A stretch of DNA of 55,440 nucleotides from Leucobacter salsicius M1-8 (GTDB lineage Bacteria; Actinomycetota; Actinomycetes; Actinomycetales; Microbacteriaceae): positions 1 through 55,440 of the forward strand of contig NZ_AOCN01000009.1 of NCBI RefSeq assembly GCF_000350525.1, read 5' to 3'. The notes beneath the pieces are model-generated. The model ran no database searches, was not told the DNA's origin, and worked only from the letters and a program-made list of their open reading frames with translations. Numbering within the stretch: position 1 is the stretch's first letter; each line of letters begins with the position of its first letter. Positions 1 through 8,482 of the stretch are shown piece by piece. Both the position numbers and the translations under genes were made by a program.

Positions 1-82
1 GTTTAGTCGACGTTTCGGAAAGCGCGTGTGTAACGATCGGAAAGCGTGGGTGCAACGACCGTAAAGTGCTCGCTGCACCCAC
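1..82. repeat. IS21 left end with three tandem ~22-bp repeats
   Basis: Three imperfect 22-bp units start at 17, 39 and 61 and share the core CGgAAAGcG...GcAaCgA. Such multiple terminal repeats are the usual transposase binding sites of IS21 elements. The outermost unit is the one conserved best at the other end. Confidence 0.75.
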
Positions 83-96
83 GCATGACCCTTGAG

Positions 97-870
97 CTAT
101 ACCTCAAGCCCGCTATCGATGCCAGTGACCGTGTGCCTACGCATGTTCGGGCCGGCCAACTGCACGATCTCTGCGTTCGACACGATCCGATTCAATATTG
201 ACTCCGCGACCACTGCATCATGAAGTGATTTGTACCAGTCCTCGGGATCGAACTGACTCGTCACCACGGTCGCGCCCCGGCCCTCCCTCGCGGCGAGAAT
301 ATTGAGGACCTCGGCAGCGGTCTCACTACTGATCGGCGTCGTGAGAAAGTCATCCAGGACTAACGCGTCGCAGGCATGGAGGTCTTGTAAGAACTTCAAC
401 CTGGCTGGATCGGTGTGGTGATAGACCGCGAGCTGGTTCGCGAGGTCATCCAACCGGTAATACCTTGCCGTGTAATCACGGCGGCAGGCTGCATTCACCA
501 TTGCTTGCGCGAGGTATGATTTTCCCACGCTCGATGACCCGAGAATGACAAGGTTTGTGCAGTGATCTACCCATCTACATGCAGCAAGTCTGGCAATTAC
601 TTCACGGTGTAACGAGCGGCCGTCGAGGTAGTGGATGTCCTCGACACAGGCGGCAGGGTTCGGGGTGCGCGACGCTTTCAACAGTTTCAACATACGACGC
701 TCACCCCGAGCCTCGGTCTCTTGATTCAGCGCGTGCCTGATCTTCTGCGAGAACGACCACTCATCAAACGAGGGATCGTTCGCGATGTTAATGACGGTTT
801 CACCAAATGCTGTCAATCGCAGTTTGGTGAACAGGGGCATGTCGTCCTCAGTGAGGTGCTGCTCAAACAT
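97..870 (-). CDS. istB: IstB-type ATP-binding transposition helper
   Basis: This is the AAA+ helper of the IS21 transposase, which assembles on DNA and stimulates IstA strand transfer. The 257-residue protein shows a Walker A motif (GSSSVGKS, near residue 110) and a Walker B motif (ALVLDDF, near residue 170). Its length is normal for IstB. I place the start at the ATG at 870: it has a good GGAGGGGG ribosome site and overlaps the istA stop by 8 bases, the translational coupling usual in this family. The open frame continues upstream inside istA but without a better signal. It appears intact. Confidence 0.9.
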   Translation of the reverse strand: MFEQHLTEDDMPLFTKLRLTAFGETVINIANDPSFDEWSFSQKIRHALNQETEARGERRMLKLLKASRTPNPAACVEDIHYLDGRSLHREVIARLAACRWVDHCTNLVILGSSSVGKSYLAQAMVNAACRRDYTARYYRLDDLANQLAVYHHTDPARLKFLQDLHACDALVLDDFLTTPISSETAAEVLNILAAREGRGATVVTSQFDPEDWYKSLHDAVVAESILNRIVSNAEIVQLAGPNMRRHTVTGIDSGLEV

Positions 871-2515
871 CGGCCCCCTCCGCTCCTGGCTGGATGCCGG
901 TGAGTGCTTCGAGGCTGAACGCCCCGGGCCCTGCCAGATGCGCGCCGCTCGTGTCGCGGCCAGCGATTCGACGCGAGTGAGGAGATTCGGTCCCCGTTGT
1001 CCTCGCACCTGATCGTATGATTTGGGGGCGCTCGTCTTGCTCAGCTCTGACAACTGCCAGCGCGTGTTTCACGGCGGTATAACTGATCTGCCTGTGTGCG
1101 TCGTTATCGGTGAGCTGTTTGCAGGCGCGTTCGAGCTGCTGCCGGCTGCCCCGCTTCCCGAGATCGAGGATGTTCATGCATGACCGGAACCCTTGTGCCT
1201 CGATCTTCTTCCCATCGAGCAGCCTCGTGAGCGCGGCGACCGTTCCGGGCCCTACTTTCGCGGCCTGTCTGAGAAAATAGGCGCGCGTCCAGAGCCCCGC
1301 CGTTTCTTCCAGATAGGCGGGCGCATGTTCAGCATCGGTGACATACCCGTTCCGATGGCTGCCGCGCTGATGCGTCGCAATCACTGCGCCATCAGCAAGC
1401 ACATCGAGTTGTTCGCCGACGATACGCACGTCGACGTTCAGGCCAGCGAACTCGTACGGAACTGAGTACTTGATGGTGTCGATCTGGACATGCCAGTCGC
1501 GATGTACTTTTGCTTTGCGCCACACCACCGGCTCCCATCTCTGAGCTGGCAACTCGAGGAGACCCGTCCTCTCGGCCTCCTCAAACCAGTCCATCCGGCT
1601 GCGCTGTTCACCCCGGAACGGGATCCTGCGGTTGATCCATTCCACACGCTCTGCGACTGCTCCGTTGAGATCATCGAGTGACGCGAACACTTGATCATTG
1701 AGGTAGTGAATGACCCAATTCGTGACGACTTTCACCCCAGCTTCGACGTTCCCTTTATCTCTTGGAGCAGCTGACCTCGTGGGAACAGCAGCGGTCCGGT
1801 AATGCTCGAGAAACTCCGCATAGGAGCCGTTCACGTCACGAGCACGCGAGGCCTTGCTGATCTGGTTCGATGCCGTCGAAGCGTTGTCGGGCACGACCAG
1901 CAGGGTGACACCGTTCACGTACTCGAATGCGCGTCGGTGAGCGTCATGCCAGGCAGGTTGTTTCTCATCGAGGTAGCCATACGCGAACACGAGTCCGGAG
2001 TACGGCAGTGACGCGACGAACACCGACACCGGGGTGGTTGCTCGACTGATCGGGTCGATGATCTGCATGCGGGTGCCCGCCCAATCGACTTGCATCGTAT
2101 GCCCGGGCACATGCTTGATCGGGGCGGTGAGGTCTCTCACGCGTACATACTCAGCAATAATCTGGCAGAACCGCTCGTACCCGTAATGGCGTACCCCAGC
2201 AGGAGCATCTGTTTGCAGGTATTTGGCCCAGAGTACTTTCAACGGCGGTTTCTTCCGCCCTAACCTCGACTGGACCACCTTGTCGATGTCCACTGGCACA
2301 AACCCGTCCGCTGCGCTCTTGCGTCCGTCGGAGAAGAGCCCGTCGATTTCTTCCAGCGCCAACGCCGCAACCTGTTCACTGCCGACGAGTTGCTGCTCGT
2401 CGAGCACGCGGCGTACCTTAGCGATCGTGCGCTGCGAGCAGCCCAGCCGCGTAGCAATCTCCCGGTAAGAGCGTTTTTCTATCAAAAGCAGCATCAGCTG
2501 CCGATAATCCGTCAT
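863..2515 (-). CDS. istA: IstA-type DDE transposase
   Basis: Transposase of the IS21 element. It has an N-terminal helix-turn-helix (residues about 5-50, with YREIATRLGCSQRTIAKVRR) and an rve/DDE integrase core. The core acidic residues are visible in MQVDWAG, VVPDNAS and KGNVEAGVK. A C-terminal Mu-type beta-barrel region follows. The 550-residue length is normal. I chose the ATG at 2515 because AGAGGA lies six bases upstream; an earlier in-frame start at 2542 would add nine residues. No frameshift or stop is seen, so the element may be active. Confidence 0.9.
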   Translation of the reverse strand: MTDYRQLMLLLIEKRSYREIATRLGCSQRTIAKVRRVLDEQQLVGSEQVAALALEEIDGLFSDGRKSAADGFVPVDIDKVVQSRLGRKKPPLKVLWAKYLQTDAPAGVRHYGYERFCQIIAEYVRVRDLTAPIKHVPGHTMQVDWAGTRMQIIDPISRATTPVSVFVASLPYSGLVFAYGYLDEKQPAWHDAHRRAFEYVNGVTLLVVPDNASTASNQISKASRARDVNGSYAEFLEHYRTAAVPTRSAAPRDKGNVEAGVKVVTNWVIHYLNDQVFASLDDLNGAVAERVEWINRRIPFRGEQRSRMDWFEEAERTGLLELPAQRWEPVVWRKAKVHRDWHVQIDTIKYSVPYEFAGLNVDVRIVGEQLDVLADGAVIATHQRGSHRNGYVTDAEHAPAYLEETAGLWTRAYFLRQAAKVGPGTVAALTRLLDGKKIEAQGFRSCMNILDLGKRGSRQQLERACKQLTDNDAHRQISYTAVKHALAVVRAEQDERPQIIRSGARTTGTESPHSRRIAGRDTSGAHLAGPGAFSLEALTGIQPGAEGADV

Positions 2516-2595
2516 TAGAATTCCTCTCGCCCCAGCGAACACTCGTCGCCAGGGTAAGAGCCATCCTCAGCCAGAAGCCATCGAGAGCGCTACCC

Positions 2596-2656
2596 GATGC
2601 TTACATCAATGCTTTCCGATCGTTGCACACGCGCTTTCCGAAGCGCCTTCTAAACA
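2596..2656. repeat. IS21 right end with two repeat units
   Basis: Read on the minus strand, this end shows the same unit twice (CGGAAAGCGCGTGTGCAACGA at 2619-2639, then CGGAAAGCATTGATG further in). It pairs with bases 1-60 of the left end. It ends with CA next to the IS3 remnant. Confidence 0.75.
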
Positions 2657-2904
2657 CAGGCCTTCTGCCTTCGTTCGGAACCGTCGGTGATGCGCTTGAT
2701 AACGCGATGATGGAATCGTTCTGGTCCTCGATGCAGATCGAGCTGCTCAACCGGAAGAAATGGAGGACGCGGATTGAGCTCGCGAACGCGATATTCGAAT
2801 ACATCGAGGTGTTCTACAATCGGAAACGAAGGCATTCGTCGTTGGGATATCAAACGCCCACGGACTTCGATCTTGCCCTCTCGAAACAGTTCACATCCGC
2901 CTGA
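2657..2904 (+). pseudogene. IS3-family transposase OrfB, C-terminal remnant
   Basis: About 82 codons remain of an IS3-type transposase, covering the end of the DDE domain: the SFGTVGDALDNAMMESFW segment with the catalytic Glu, then NRKRRHSSLGYQTPTDF at the C-terminus. Everything upstream is replaced by the IS21 element, so the gene is truncated and dead. The distal end of the old element is probably near 2934-2945, where TGTGGGGCAGGTCA resembles an IS3 terminus. Its other half may lie left of the window. Confidence 0.85.
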
Positions 2905-3037
2905 GGCTAGCGACCGGGACTGGAAACCAAACTGTGGGGCAGGTCAAGCTGTCACCTAAACGTGCATCAGACCCGCCTTGACTTCCAATACATCGGGCCT
3001 GAGAGTTAGCAAGGTGCTTCAAACTAGATTCTAGACA

Positions 3038-3078
3038 CTGATGCGCTCCGAAGCTGGTGGGGTCTCAGAGCGCATCAG
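3038..3078. terminator. Inverted repeat, possible terminator of the polymer cluster
   Basis: CTGATGCGCTC (3038-3048) pairs perfectly with GAGCGCATCAG (3068-3078) around a 19-base loop. It lies about 70 bases beyond the last minus-strand gene of the wall polymer cluster. There is no T-run after it, so it may instead be a recombination scar. Confidence 0.4.
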
Positions 3079-3148
3079 CAAATGAATTCAAGCAATAATA
3101 CTCACAAAGAATGATCGGCAGAATCACCTAAAACTATATGCAAATACC

Positions 3149-4930
3149 TCAGCCATCTAAAGGCGTTGTAGCCTCCCACTGGGCTTCAAGCACAACAAGC
3201 CCAATTTTATTCACTGGTATGTAGGGCAGCGTTGAGCCTGGTTCAAGTAACTGTTTGGTCCCCTTGCGGCGCTTTGGCGGAGTCGCTTTGGCCTCAATCG
3301 TTCCATCATTCATCAACCAAAACCAATGATTATCAATTCGGAATCGAGCATGCCAACCTGTAAGTCTATTAACGCCAGCTTCAAACGGACTTTCCAGGAT
3401 CACGCTTTCGCCATCATTGAGAAAGGTTGCGCCTACATACTCGCCTTGCAATGATCCTCTCAGAGTCGGTTTTGCTTCAAAGTCTCGATGTGCTGCCGCC
3501 CCAATTAGAGTCGCCTCAAACTTTGGGTTTCCCGAATGGAAAAGCACTCGGTACTTAATCTGTTTACGTTTCTTGTCAAACGGAGAGTGGTCAATGATAC
3601 GTGCGGCTTCGACTTTGGCTTCAGACTCTTCGAGGGCACGCAGAATAAAACTCTCTGCATGAGCCTTCTCCATCGCCCATCTCTTCTTGACATCATCAAA
3701 GTCGATCTCATGTGAAAGCTCAGAGAGGAGAGTATGTCGGTTGAACCGTTGAGCTTCAAGCCCAAACGTTGTCAGAAAATTTGGCACCTTCGACCCATTA
3801 CGCTCTCCCGCGAACACTTTCTTCTCAAAAATTACTGAGAAACAGCAGCCGTGAAATGAGTTGGTGAATACTGCCTCAGCATACTTAATGTAGCCCAGCC
3901 ACTCTTCCATGCCGACGTCGTAGCGGGAAATACTTACTACATCCGGGTCAGCAACCAGTCCGTCCTTCATCGGTCGGTCTGATACTTCAATGATGACAAG
4001 ACCATTTGCCTTCGCGTATTCCACTGCCATGCGAACCGTATCCGCGGCTCTTTCCATGACGTAATAAAGAAGAATAAAGTTCTGCTCTCGCGGCGGAACA
4101 ACGAACCTATCCCAAAACTCGATGTCATGAAGCATTACTGGATCGACGACCGTCATTAGATCAGTTCGTGAACTGATCTGACCAATGTAGTCTTCGAAGT
4201 CGGCTTCTCGAACACTCACGTGATCAATATCGCCGAGATAATTCAAGAACTGCTCACGGTCCTCATTCGAGTAGTCCTTCGAGGCACCTCGGCTCGCAGC
4301 GTATGCGATCTTCGGCTTCCCCTCAAACGCCCTACTGCCGAGGAGGAAGCCCCGGTCGAACTGATGACGGTTGAGCGATTGCCAGATCACGTCTGTCACG
4401 CAAATATATGCGTCAAGGCCTGGATCTAAGATTTCAAGGCTATCGGAGTCATATTTTTGTTGAGTCAAATGTAGGTGCTCGTCCGCAAACTTTTTGAACT
4501 TGTCGTACCGAACCTCACGTTCAGTTCTGACCGACTCATATCCCTCCGAAAGCAGCTTCCATTTAGCAACTTCGGAATCTAGATTTGCATCCTTCGCTGA
4601 AGACTTCGCTGCTCGTTCAAGGGCGCGAGCATACTTAGAATTTACTGAATCTTGCGGATGGCGCATATCGAAATCTCCGAAATACACCGGTTTGTAGTCC
4701 AGAACCTTAACTGGATAGCCCCGTTGGACAAGGAACTCTTGGAATGCCAGTACATGCAAATCACAGGCAAAGTTAAGAAACTTTGCGTAAATATTGATCC
4801 CTATGAGACCAATGCTCATGTTTCTATGAGGAAGCTCCGCTTCAACGGTTTCTACTGGCGCTGGTTTGGCAAGCAGCGCCAGCTTGATCCGGCTCGTACC
4901 ACGACGAACAATTGACCGCTTGTCCTGCAT
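3149..4930 (-). CDS. Polysaccharide pyruvyl transferase family protein with C-terminal extension
   Basis: Members of this family (PF04230, as in CsaB, WcaK and ExoV) move pyruvate from phosphoenolpyruvate onto a sugar to form a ketal. The 593-residue protein shows the family's first fold at about residues 35-240 and the signature C-terminal half near 250-420. That half includes SVREADFEDYIG, ISRYDVGMEEWLGYIKYAE and the TNSFHGCCFSVIF segment. Residues about 450-593 are an extra domain I do not recognise. The start at 4930 has GGAGG seven bases upstream; 4954 is less likely. It is the last gene of the minus-strand polymer cluster, about 240 bases after the second pyruvyl transferase. Base composition is clearly lower in G+C than the region after 26 kb. 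Confidence 0.8.
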   Translation of the reverse strand: MQDKRSIVRRGTSRIKLALLAKPAPVETVEAELPHRNMSIGLIGINIYAKFLNFACDLHVLAFQEFLVQRGYPVKVLDYKPVYFGDFDMRHPQDSVNSKYARALERAAKSSAKDANLDSEVAKWKLLSEGYESVRTEREVRYDKFKKFADEHLHLTQQKYDSDSLEILDPGLDAYICVTDVIWQSLNRHQFDRGFLLGSRAFEGKPKIAYAASRGASKDYSNEDREQFLNYLGDIDHVSVREADFEDYIGQISSRTDLMTVVDPVMLHDIEFWDRFVVPPREQNFILLYYVMERAADTVRMAVEYAKANGLVIIEVSDRPMKDGLVADPDVVSISRYDVGMEEWLGYIKYAEAVFTNSFHGCCFSVIFEKKVFAGERNGSKVPNFLTTFGLEAQRFNRHTLLSELSHEIDFDDVKKRWAMEKAHAESFILRALEESEAKVEAARIIDHSPFDKKRKQIKYRVLFHSGNPKFEATLIGAAAHRDFEAKPTLRGSLQGEYVGATFLNDGESVILESPFEAGVNRLTGWHARFRIDNHWFWLMNDGTIEAKATPPKRRKGTKQLLEPGSTLPYIPVNKIGLVVLEAQWEATTPLDG

Positions 4931-5171
4931 TTCTTGGCCTCCAAAAAAATCCACGAATCTAACCGAGTTAAGGGCCAGAAACCTATCATCGATACGACCA
5001 GGGGAACCGCGGAGCAGTTCTCAGCGTCCATCCCAATGACGACTTTCCCTAGCCCCCAGCTTAACCAGCTGTCAATTACCCAAGCGGCGCAACTTGCCCC
5101 GATCTATCTGGCGATGCACCGGTCCCATTCTATTTGGCTACCATGCCCGGGACGTTGCACTGACACGGTAG

Positions 5172-6608
5172 TCACCGCGCTGAGCTTCCCTCCACATACT
5201 TTTCAATCCGATTCAACTGCTTCTGATAACTCTCATACGTGCGCCGCAGCTTATTCCGAGCCTTGACTTGGTATTCCCGCGCACTCGTCCCCGCATATCG
5301 AGGCAGTGATGACTTCAGCTGTTCCGGGCTATAGGCTACGTACTTTGATTCGGGCGACAGAATTTTCTTTAGCCCTACAAAGAGAGTCCCATAAACACTG
5401 GACAGGAAGGCCTCATCCTTGACTACGCCTTCGCTCATTGCGGTTTCCAACGCCGGCAATATCTGATCAATATTCCATCTTGTAGCGTCGAATGCTCGTT
5501 CTCCGTAGCCCACTGATTCGTAAAAGAGAGGAACCTTTTCGTTCCAGTTCAGACCAATCGATGGGATCCCCAAGGCGTACGAGGTGATATTCGCGTGAAG
5601 GCGGAAGGCTATGACCCCGTCACAAGCAGACAGCTCCTTGATCAAGCCCTCTGGTGAGTTGATAACAACCGCAGCCTGCGAAGCAGGAATATTCTCGGCG
5701 CGGACAAGAGTATCTAAAAATACCTCATCCGCGAAGTGTCCAGTTGTAAAAATTCTGACATCGTAGCCTTCTTCCGCCAGCCTCGCCATCGTTTCAAGCC
5801 AGAATTGAGACTGAGCCTCTGCAGGAAAATCGATTCCATTGTCTTTGAAGATTCCCTCGCGCACGGCAACGAGGCCGATACGCTTTCTGCGTGGAGCTGC
5901 TTCTGCCGGAGTTGTCACTGGAGTCGGAACGTCTACGTTCTTGGTTGCCTGTATCAGGCTTCTCAGCTGAGCCTTGACTGGGGCCGGGATCGGCAACTGC
6001 CTCGCGGCGCTTTTGGCTCGAGACCTCAGCGTCTTCGGAGGAGCCGGCGCTGGTGCCGGTGGCTCCTTACGGAAAATAATGTCAGCGAGAACTACTGGGT
6101 CTGCAACATGTCCAATTGGAATGTTGCTTCCTTCAACGTACTTTTCCAGTGATGAAAAATCGTCGCGGGTCGTAATCTGGCGAACACAAGGGAGCTTAAG
6201 AGCCTCCTTCAGTTGCAAACATTTAGGGTTCTCTGGGTCAAACTCTTCGACCCCAATACTCGAAAAGATGACCGGAACATCATATTCTTGGGCGAGTTCA
6301 AGAGTCTTAATCGTCCTGAGATAGAAATTTTGGTATGAGTAGTTAAAGAGTGGCGAGCCACCAAAAATCAAGATATCAGCACTCGCGATAAGTTTGCGAG
6401 CTGGCTCAAGCAAAAGAGGATCTCTCGTCCTCATGTATTTCTTTGAGATGATGCCAGCCGCGCGGCTCTCGATCGAGTAATCGTTCTCCGCAATATCCAG
6501 GTTCTGCATGGCACCCTGGATCAGGGAAATTACGCTGGCCTCGATCAGTTGATCTCCGACGTTATCGGAGTCCCGATTCGTCAACAGCAGGATCTTGGTT
6601 TTTGACAC
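5172..6608 (-). CDS. Polysaccharide pyruvyl transferase family protein
   Basis: This is a second member of the pyruvyl transferase family. The N-terminal half has the typical NVGDQLIEASV motif (about residue 20) and FGGSPLFNY. The C-terminal half has VAVREGIFKDNG and the AFRLHANITSYALGIPSIGL motif, matching the family's R(x)H(x)xxxA(xx)xPs block. Between the halves, about residues 195-255, lies a Pro/Ala-rich and Lys/Arg-rich insert not needed by the fold; it may tether the enzyme to the membrane. I start at the GTG at 6608, which has GGAG five bases upstream; a TTG at 6647 is possible. It follows the epimerase gene by 84 bases. Acceptor and product are unknown. Confidence 0.78.
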   Translation of the reverse strand: MSKTKILLLTNRDSDNVGDQLIEASVISLIQGAMQNLDIAENDYSIESRAAGIISKKYMRTRDPLLLEPARKLIASADILIFGGSPLFNYSYQNFYLRTIKTLELAQEYDVPVIFSSIGVEEFDPENPKCLQLKEALKLPCVRQITTRDDFSSLEKYVEGSNIPIGHVADPVVLADIIFRKEPPAPAPAPPKTLRSRAKSAARQLPIPAPVKAQLRSLIQATKNVDVPTPVTTPAEAAPRRKRIGLVAVREGIFKDNGIDFPAEAQSQFWLETMARLAEEGYDVRIFTTGHFADEVFLDTLVRAENIPASQAAVVINSPEGLIKELSACDGVIAFRLHANITSYALGIPSIGLNWNEKVPLFYESVGYGERAFDATRWNIDQILPALETAMSEGVVKDEAFLSSVYGTLFVGLKKILSPESKYVAYSPEQLKSSLPRYAGTSAREYQVKARNKLRRTYESYQKQLNRIEKYVEGSSAR

Positions 6609-6692
6609 GCTTTCTCCATCTATTGCGCCATCCACCGGCGATACCAATCAACACAAGCGTACCAGCGGCAAAAGAAAGCCTCCTGCGTAACG

Positions 6693-7766
6693 TTAAACGA
6701 GTGGGCCTTCCTCAAACGAGCGAATCGCCCTGTTCACACCCTCTGCAAGGGTTACCTCTGGCTGCCAGCCCAAGGCCATCAATCGACTTGCGTCAAGCCC
6801 GAGAGAAAGCACAGGAGAAAAAGCGCGGCTATCATCGGGGTTTACAAATTCAAGGGCAAGCTGCTTTTCCGGACGTGCATTTGCGAATGCTTCAGCCAGC
6901 TCTCGAATACTGATGTTGCCTAAGGGATCCGCGACATTGAACACTTCGACGTCTCCCAGCAGATGGGCAAAGAATGTTCCGCGGGTCGCGTCAGCCACAT
7001 ACGTATAGGTACGTGTCGCTGCTCCAGCACTCATCATTCGAATATTGCGGTGGTAGACCACATCTGCCAGAAAGTCTGCTTGCACACGGCCATCGTCGAG
7101 TGCCATTCCCGGTCCATAAATATGACCGAACCTCAAAACACGAGGTGAAATACCGTACTCTGCCTGATACGCAGCAAGAGCGGTTTCTGCGAGACGCTTG
7201 CCTTCAGAGTAGGCGGCACGTGGAGCAAAGTGCTGGAGCCCACCGAGTGCACTCTCAGAAATCAGTGAGTTTCCGGGTACTGCACCGTAAACCTCTGAGG
7301 ACGACAAGATTACAAATGACCCGCCGCCAGAGGCAACCAGTGAGTCAAGCAAATTAATGGTTCCCAACACATTCGCTTTAAGCGTTGAAACCGGCGACTT
7401 ACTGTGCAGCGAAGGTCGTGCAGGTGATGCTCCATGGAAAATGGTTGAGAAAGGGCCCACCGGGATGGTCGTGGAGTCGCTAACGTCCCCTACTTCAAGA
7501 GTAAACGCGGGATCTTCGAGCGCAGTTCCGAACCGAGATTCGGCTTTCGCGCGGTTGCGCACTAGGCCGGTGACGTGAAGATTTAGGTCATACCGCTCGT
7601 TCGCTGCGAGGAGGACTCCCGTAATATACATCGGGATCATCCCCGAGGCCCCGGTTACAAGGATGTTCGCATCTCGATACTTTTCCCACGGCAACGCCGC
7701 AGAAATAATCGAGGCGGTATCCTCCCGAAATACGGGCGAATCGAATAGCACTACATCATTATGCAC
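6693..7766 (-). CDS. NAD-dependent epimerase/dehydratase (extended SDR)
   Basis: This is an extended short-chain dehydrogenase of the sugar-nucleotide epimerase/dehydratase type. It has a Rossmann motif TGASGMIP near residue 37, the active-site SSSEVYG and a YSEGK (YxxxK) motif near residue 185. Substrate-binding features GHIYGPGM and VADATRG follow. The GTG start overlaps the stop of the cytidylyltransferase gene by 8 bases, so the two are translationally coupled. It probably supplies or modifies the precursor used by the neighbouring transferases, as dedicated reductases do for CDP-ribitol. It is not the MDR-type TarJ, and its substrate cannot be told from sequence. Confidence 0.75.
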   Translation of the reverse strand: MHNDVVLFDSPVFREDTASIISAALPWEKYRDANILVTGASGMIPMYITGVLLAANERYDLNLHVTGLVRNRAKAESRFGTALEDPAFTLEVGDVSDSTTIPVGPFSTIFHGASPARPSLHSKSPVSTLKANVLGTINLLDSLVASGGGSFVILSSSEVYGAVPGNSLISESALGGLQHFAPRAAYSEGKRLAETALAAYQAEYGISPRVLRFGHIYGPGMALDDGRVQADFLADVVYHRNIRMMSAGAATRTYTYVADATRGTFFAHLLGDVEVFNVADPLGNISIRELAEAFANARPEKQLALEFVNPDDSRAFSPVLSLGLDASRLMALGWQPEVTLAEGVNRAIRSFEEGPLV

Positions 7767-8478
7767 CGAAAGCCTCGCGATCTTCTGCCAGTGTCATGAA
7801 GGTACGGCAGATGTAGTAATCAGACGCAGTTGTAATCTTGATATTTGTGCGTGGACCCTCTACTCGATGAAGATCATGTCCATAGTGCCGCATTAACGAA
7901 CAAGAGTCGATTGAGTCATGTTCTCCGTCGGCGACAGCTTTGTCGTAAACGCCAAGGATCTCTCCGGAGCGAAAGCTCTGCGGGGCTTGAGCAGTCCAGA
8001 GTGGGTCTCTGGGAATGACTTCACCAATACCCGAACCCCGTTCAACGACAACGGTCTCGGTCATCTTGGTACAGGTGATAGCCGAACCATACTTTTGCAC
8101 AGCGGCAATGTTCTTGGTCACAAGTTCTGCATCAATCAGCGGACGGACACCATCGTGAACGAGCACGACTGCGTCGGCGCCTTCGTCGGCGACCACGGCG
8201 CGCAGAGCATTGTGTCGTGATTCTTGCCCGGTGCTGCCACCGTCTACAATCCAGCGAACTTTGTCCAGTTCGTACCGTACAACCAAGCGCTCAAAATATT
8301 CATGCCACTCGGGCAGAATAGAAACCGCAATGCCGTCAATTTCTGGGTGCTGTTGAAACACTTCGAGAGTGTGCACGATAACCGGGCGGCCATGGATCTC
8401 AAGGAACTGCTTAGGGCGGGTACTGGACTTCATACGGGAGCCGACTCCACCCGCGAATACGACTGCAATGTTAGACAT
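7759..8478 (-). CDS. IspD/TarI-family cytidylyltransferase, probably polyol-phosphate type
   Basis: This enzyme joins CTP to a polyol or sugar phosphate to give a CDP-activated donor. The 239-residue protein has the nucleotide-binding start AGGVGSRM, RPKQFLEI, the VHDGVRPLI block and a closing NIKITTASD segment, as in TarI and Bcs1. IspD of isoprenoid synthesis belongs to the same fold. The TarI-like role is preferred because CDP-glycerol-type transferase genes lie 4 bases upstream and beyond, and because no other isoprenoid gene is present. The ATG at 8478 has AGGGGG about nine bases upstream. The exact polyol (ribitol, glycerol, mannitol or other) is unknown. Confidence 0.8.
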   Translation of the reverse strand: MSNIAVVFAGGVGSRMKSSTRPKQFLEIHGRPVIVHTLEVFQQHPEIDGIAVSILPEWHEYFERLVVRYELDKVRWIVDGGSTGQESRHNALRAVVADEGADAVVLVHDGVRPLIDAELVTKNIAAVQKYGSAITCTKMTETVVVERGSGIGEVIPRDPLWTAQAPQSFRSGEILGVYDKAVADGEHDSIDSCSLMRHYGHDLHRVEGPRTNIKITTASDYYICRTFMTLAEDREAFGA

Positions 8479-8482
8479 ATTC

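Larger units (their letters stand above)
1..2656 (-). mobile_element. IS21-family insertion sequence, essentially complete
   Basis: The element carries istA and istB on the minus strand between long inverted ends. Bases 14-45 match the reverse complement of 2611-2642 at 31 of 32 positions. The match weakens but continues outward to base 1 (GTTTAG) paired with 2650-2655 (CTAAAC). The right end closes with CA at 2656, so the left end should be the TG typical of this family, with its T just outside the window. The element sits inside an IS3-type transposase remnant that resumes at 2657. The left flank is not visible, so the target duplication cannot be read. Confidence 0.88.

Noticed and set aside
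7759..8478. IspD of the MEP isoprenoid pathway
   Set aside because: The fold is the same, but the gene lies between a TagF-like gene and an epimerase gene with coupled starts and no isoprenoid gene nearby. The TarI-like reading is better, though not proven.
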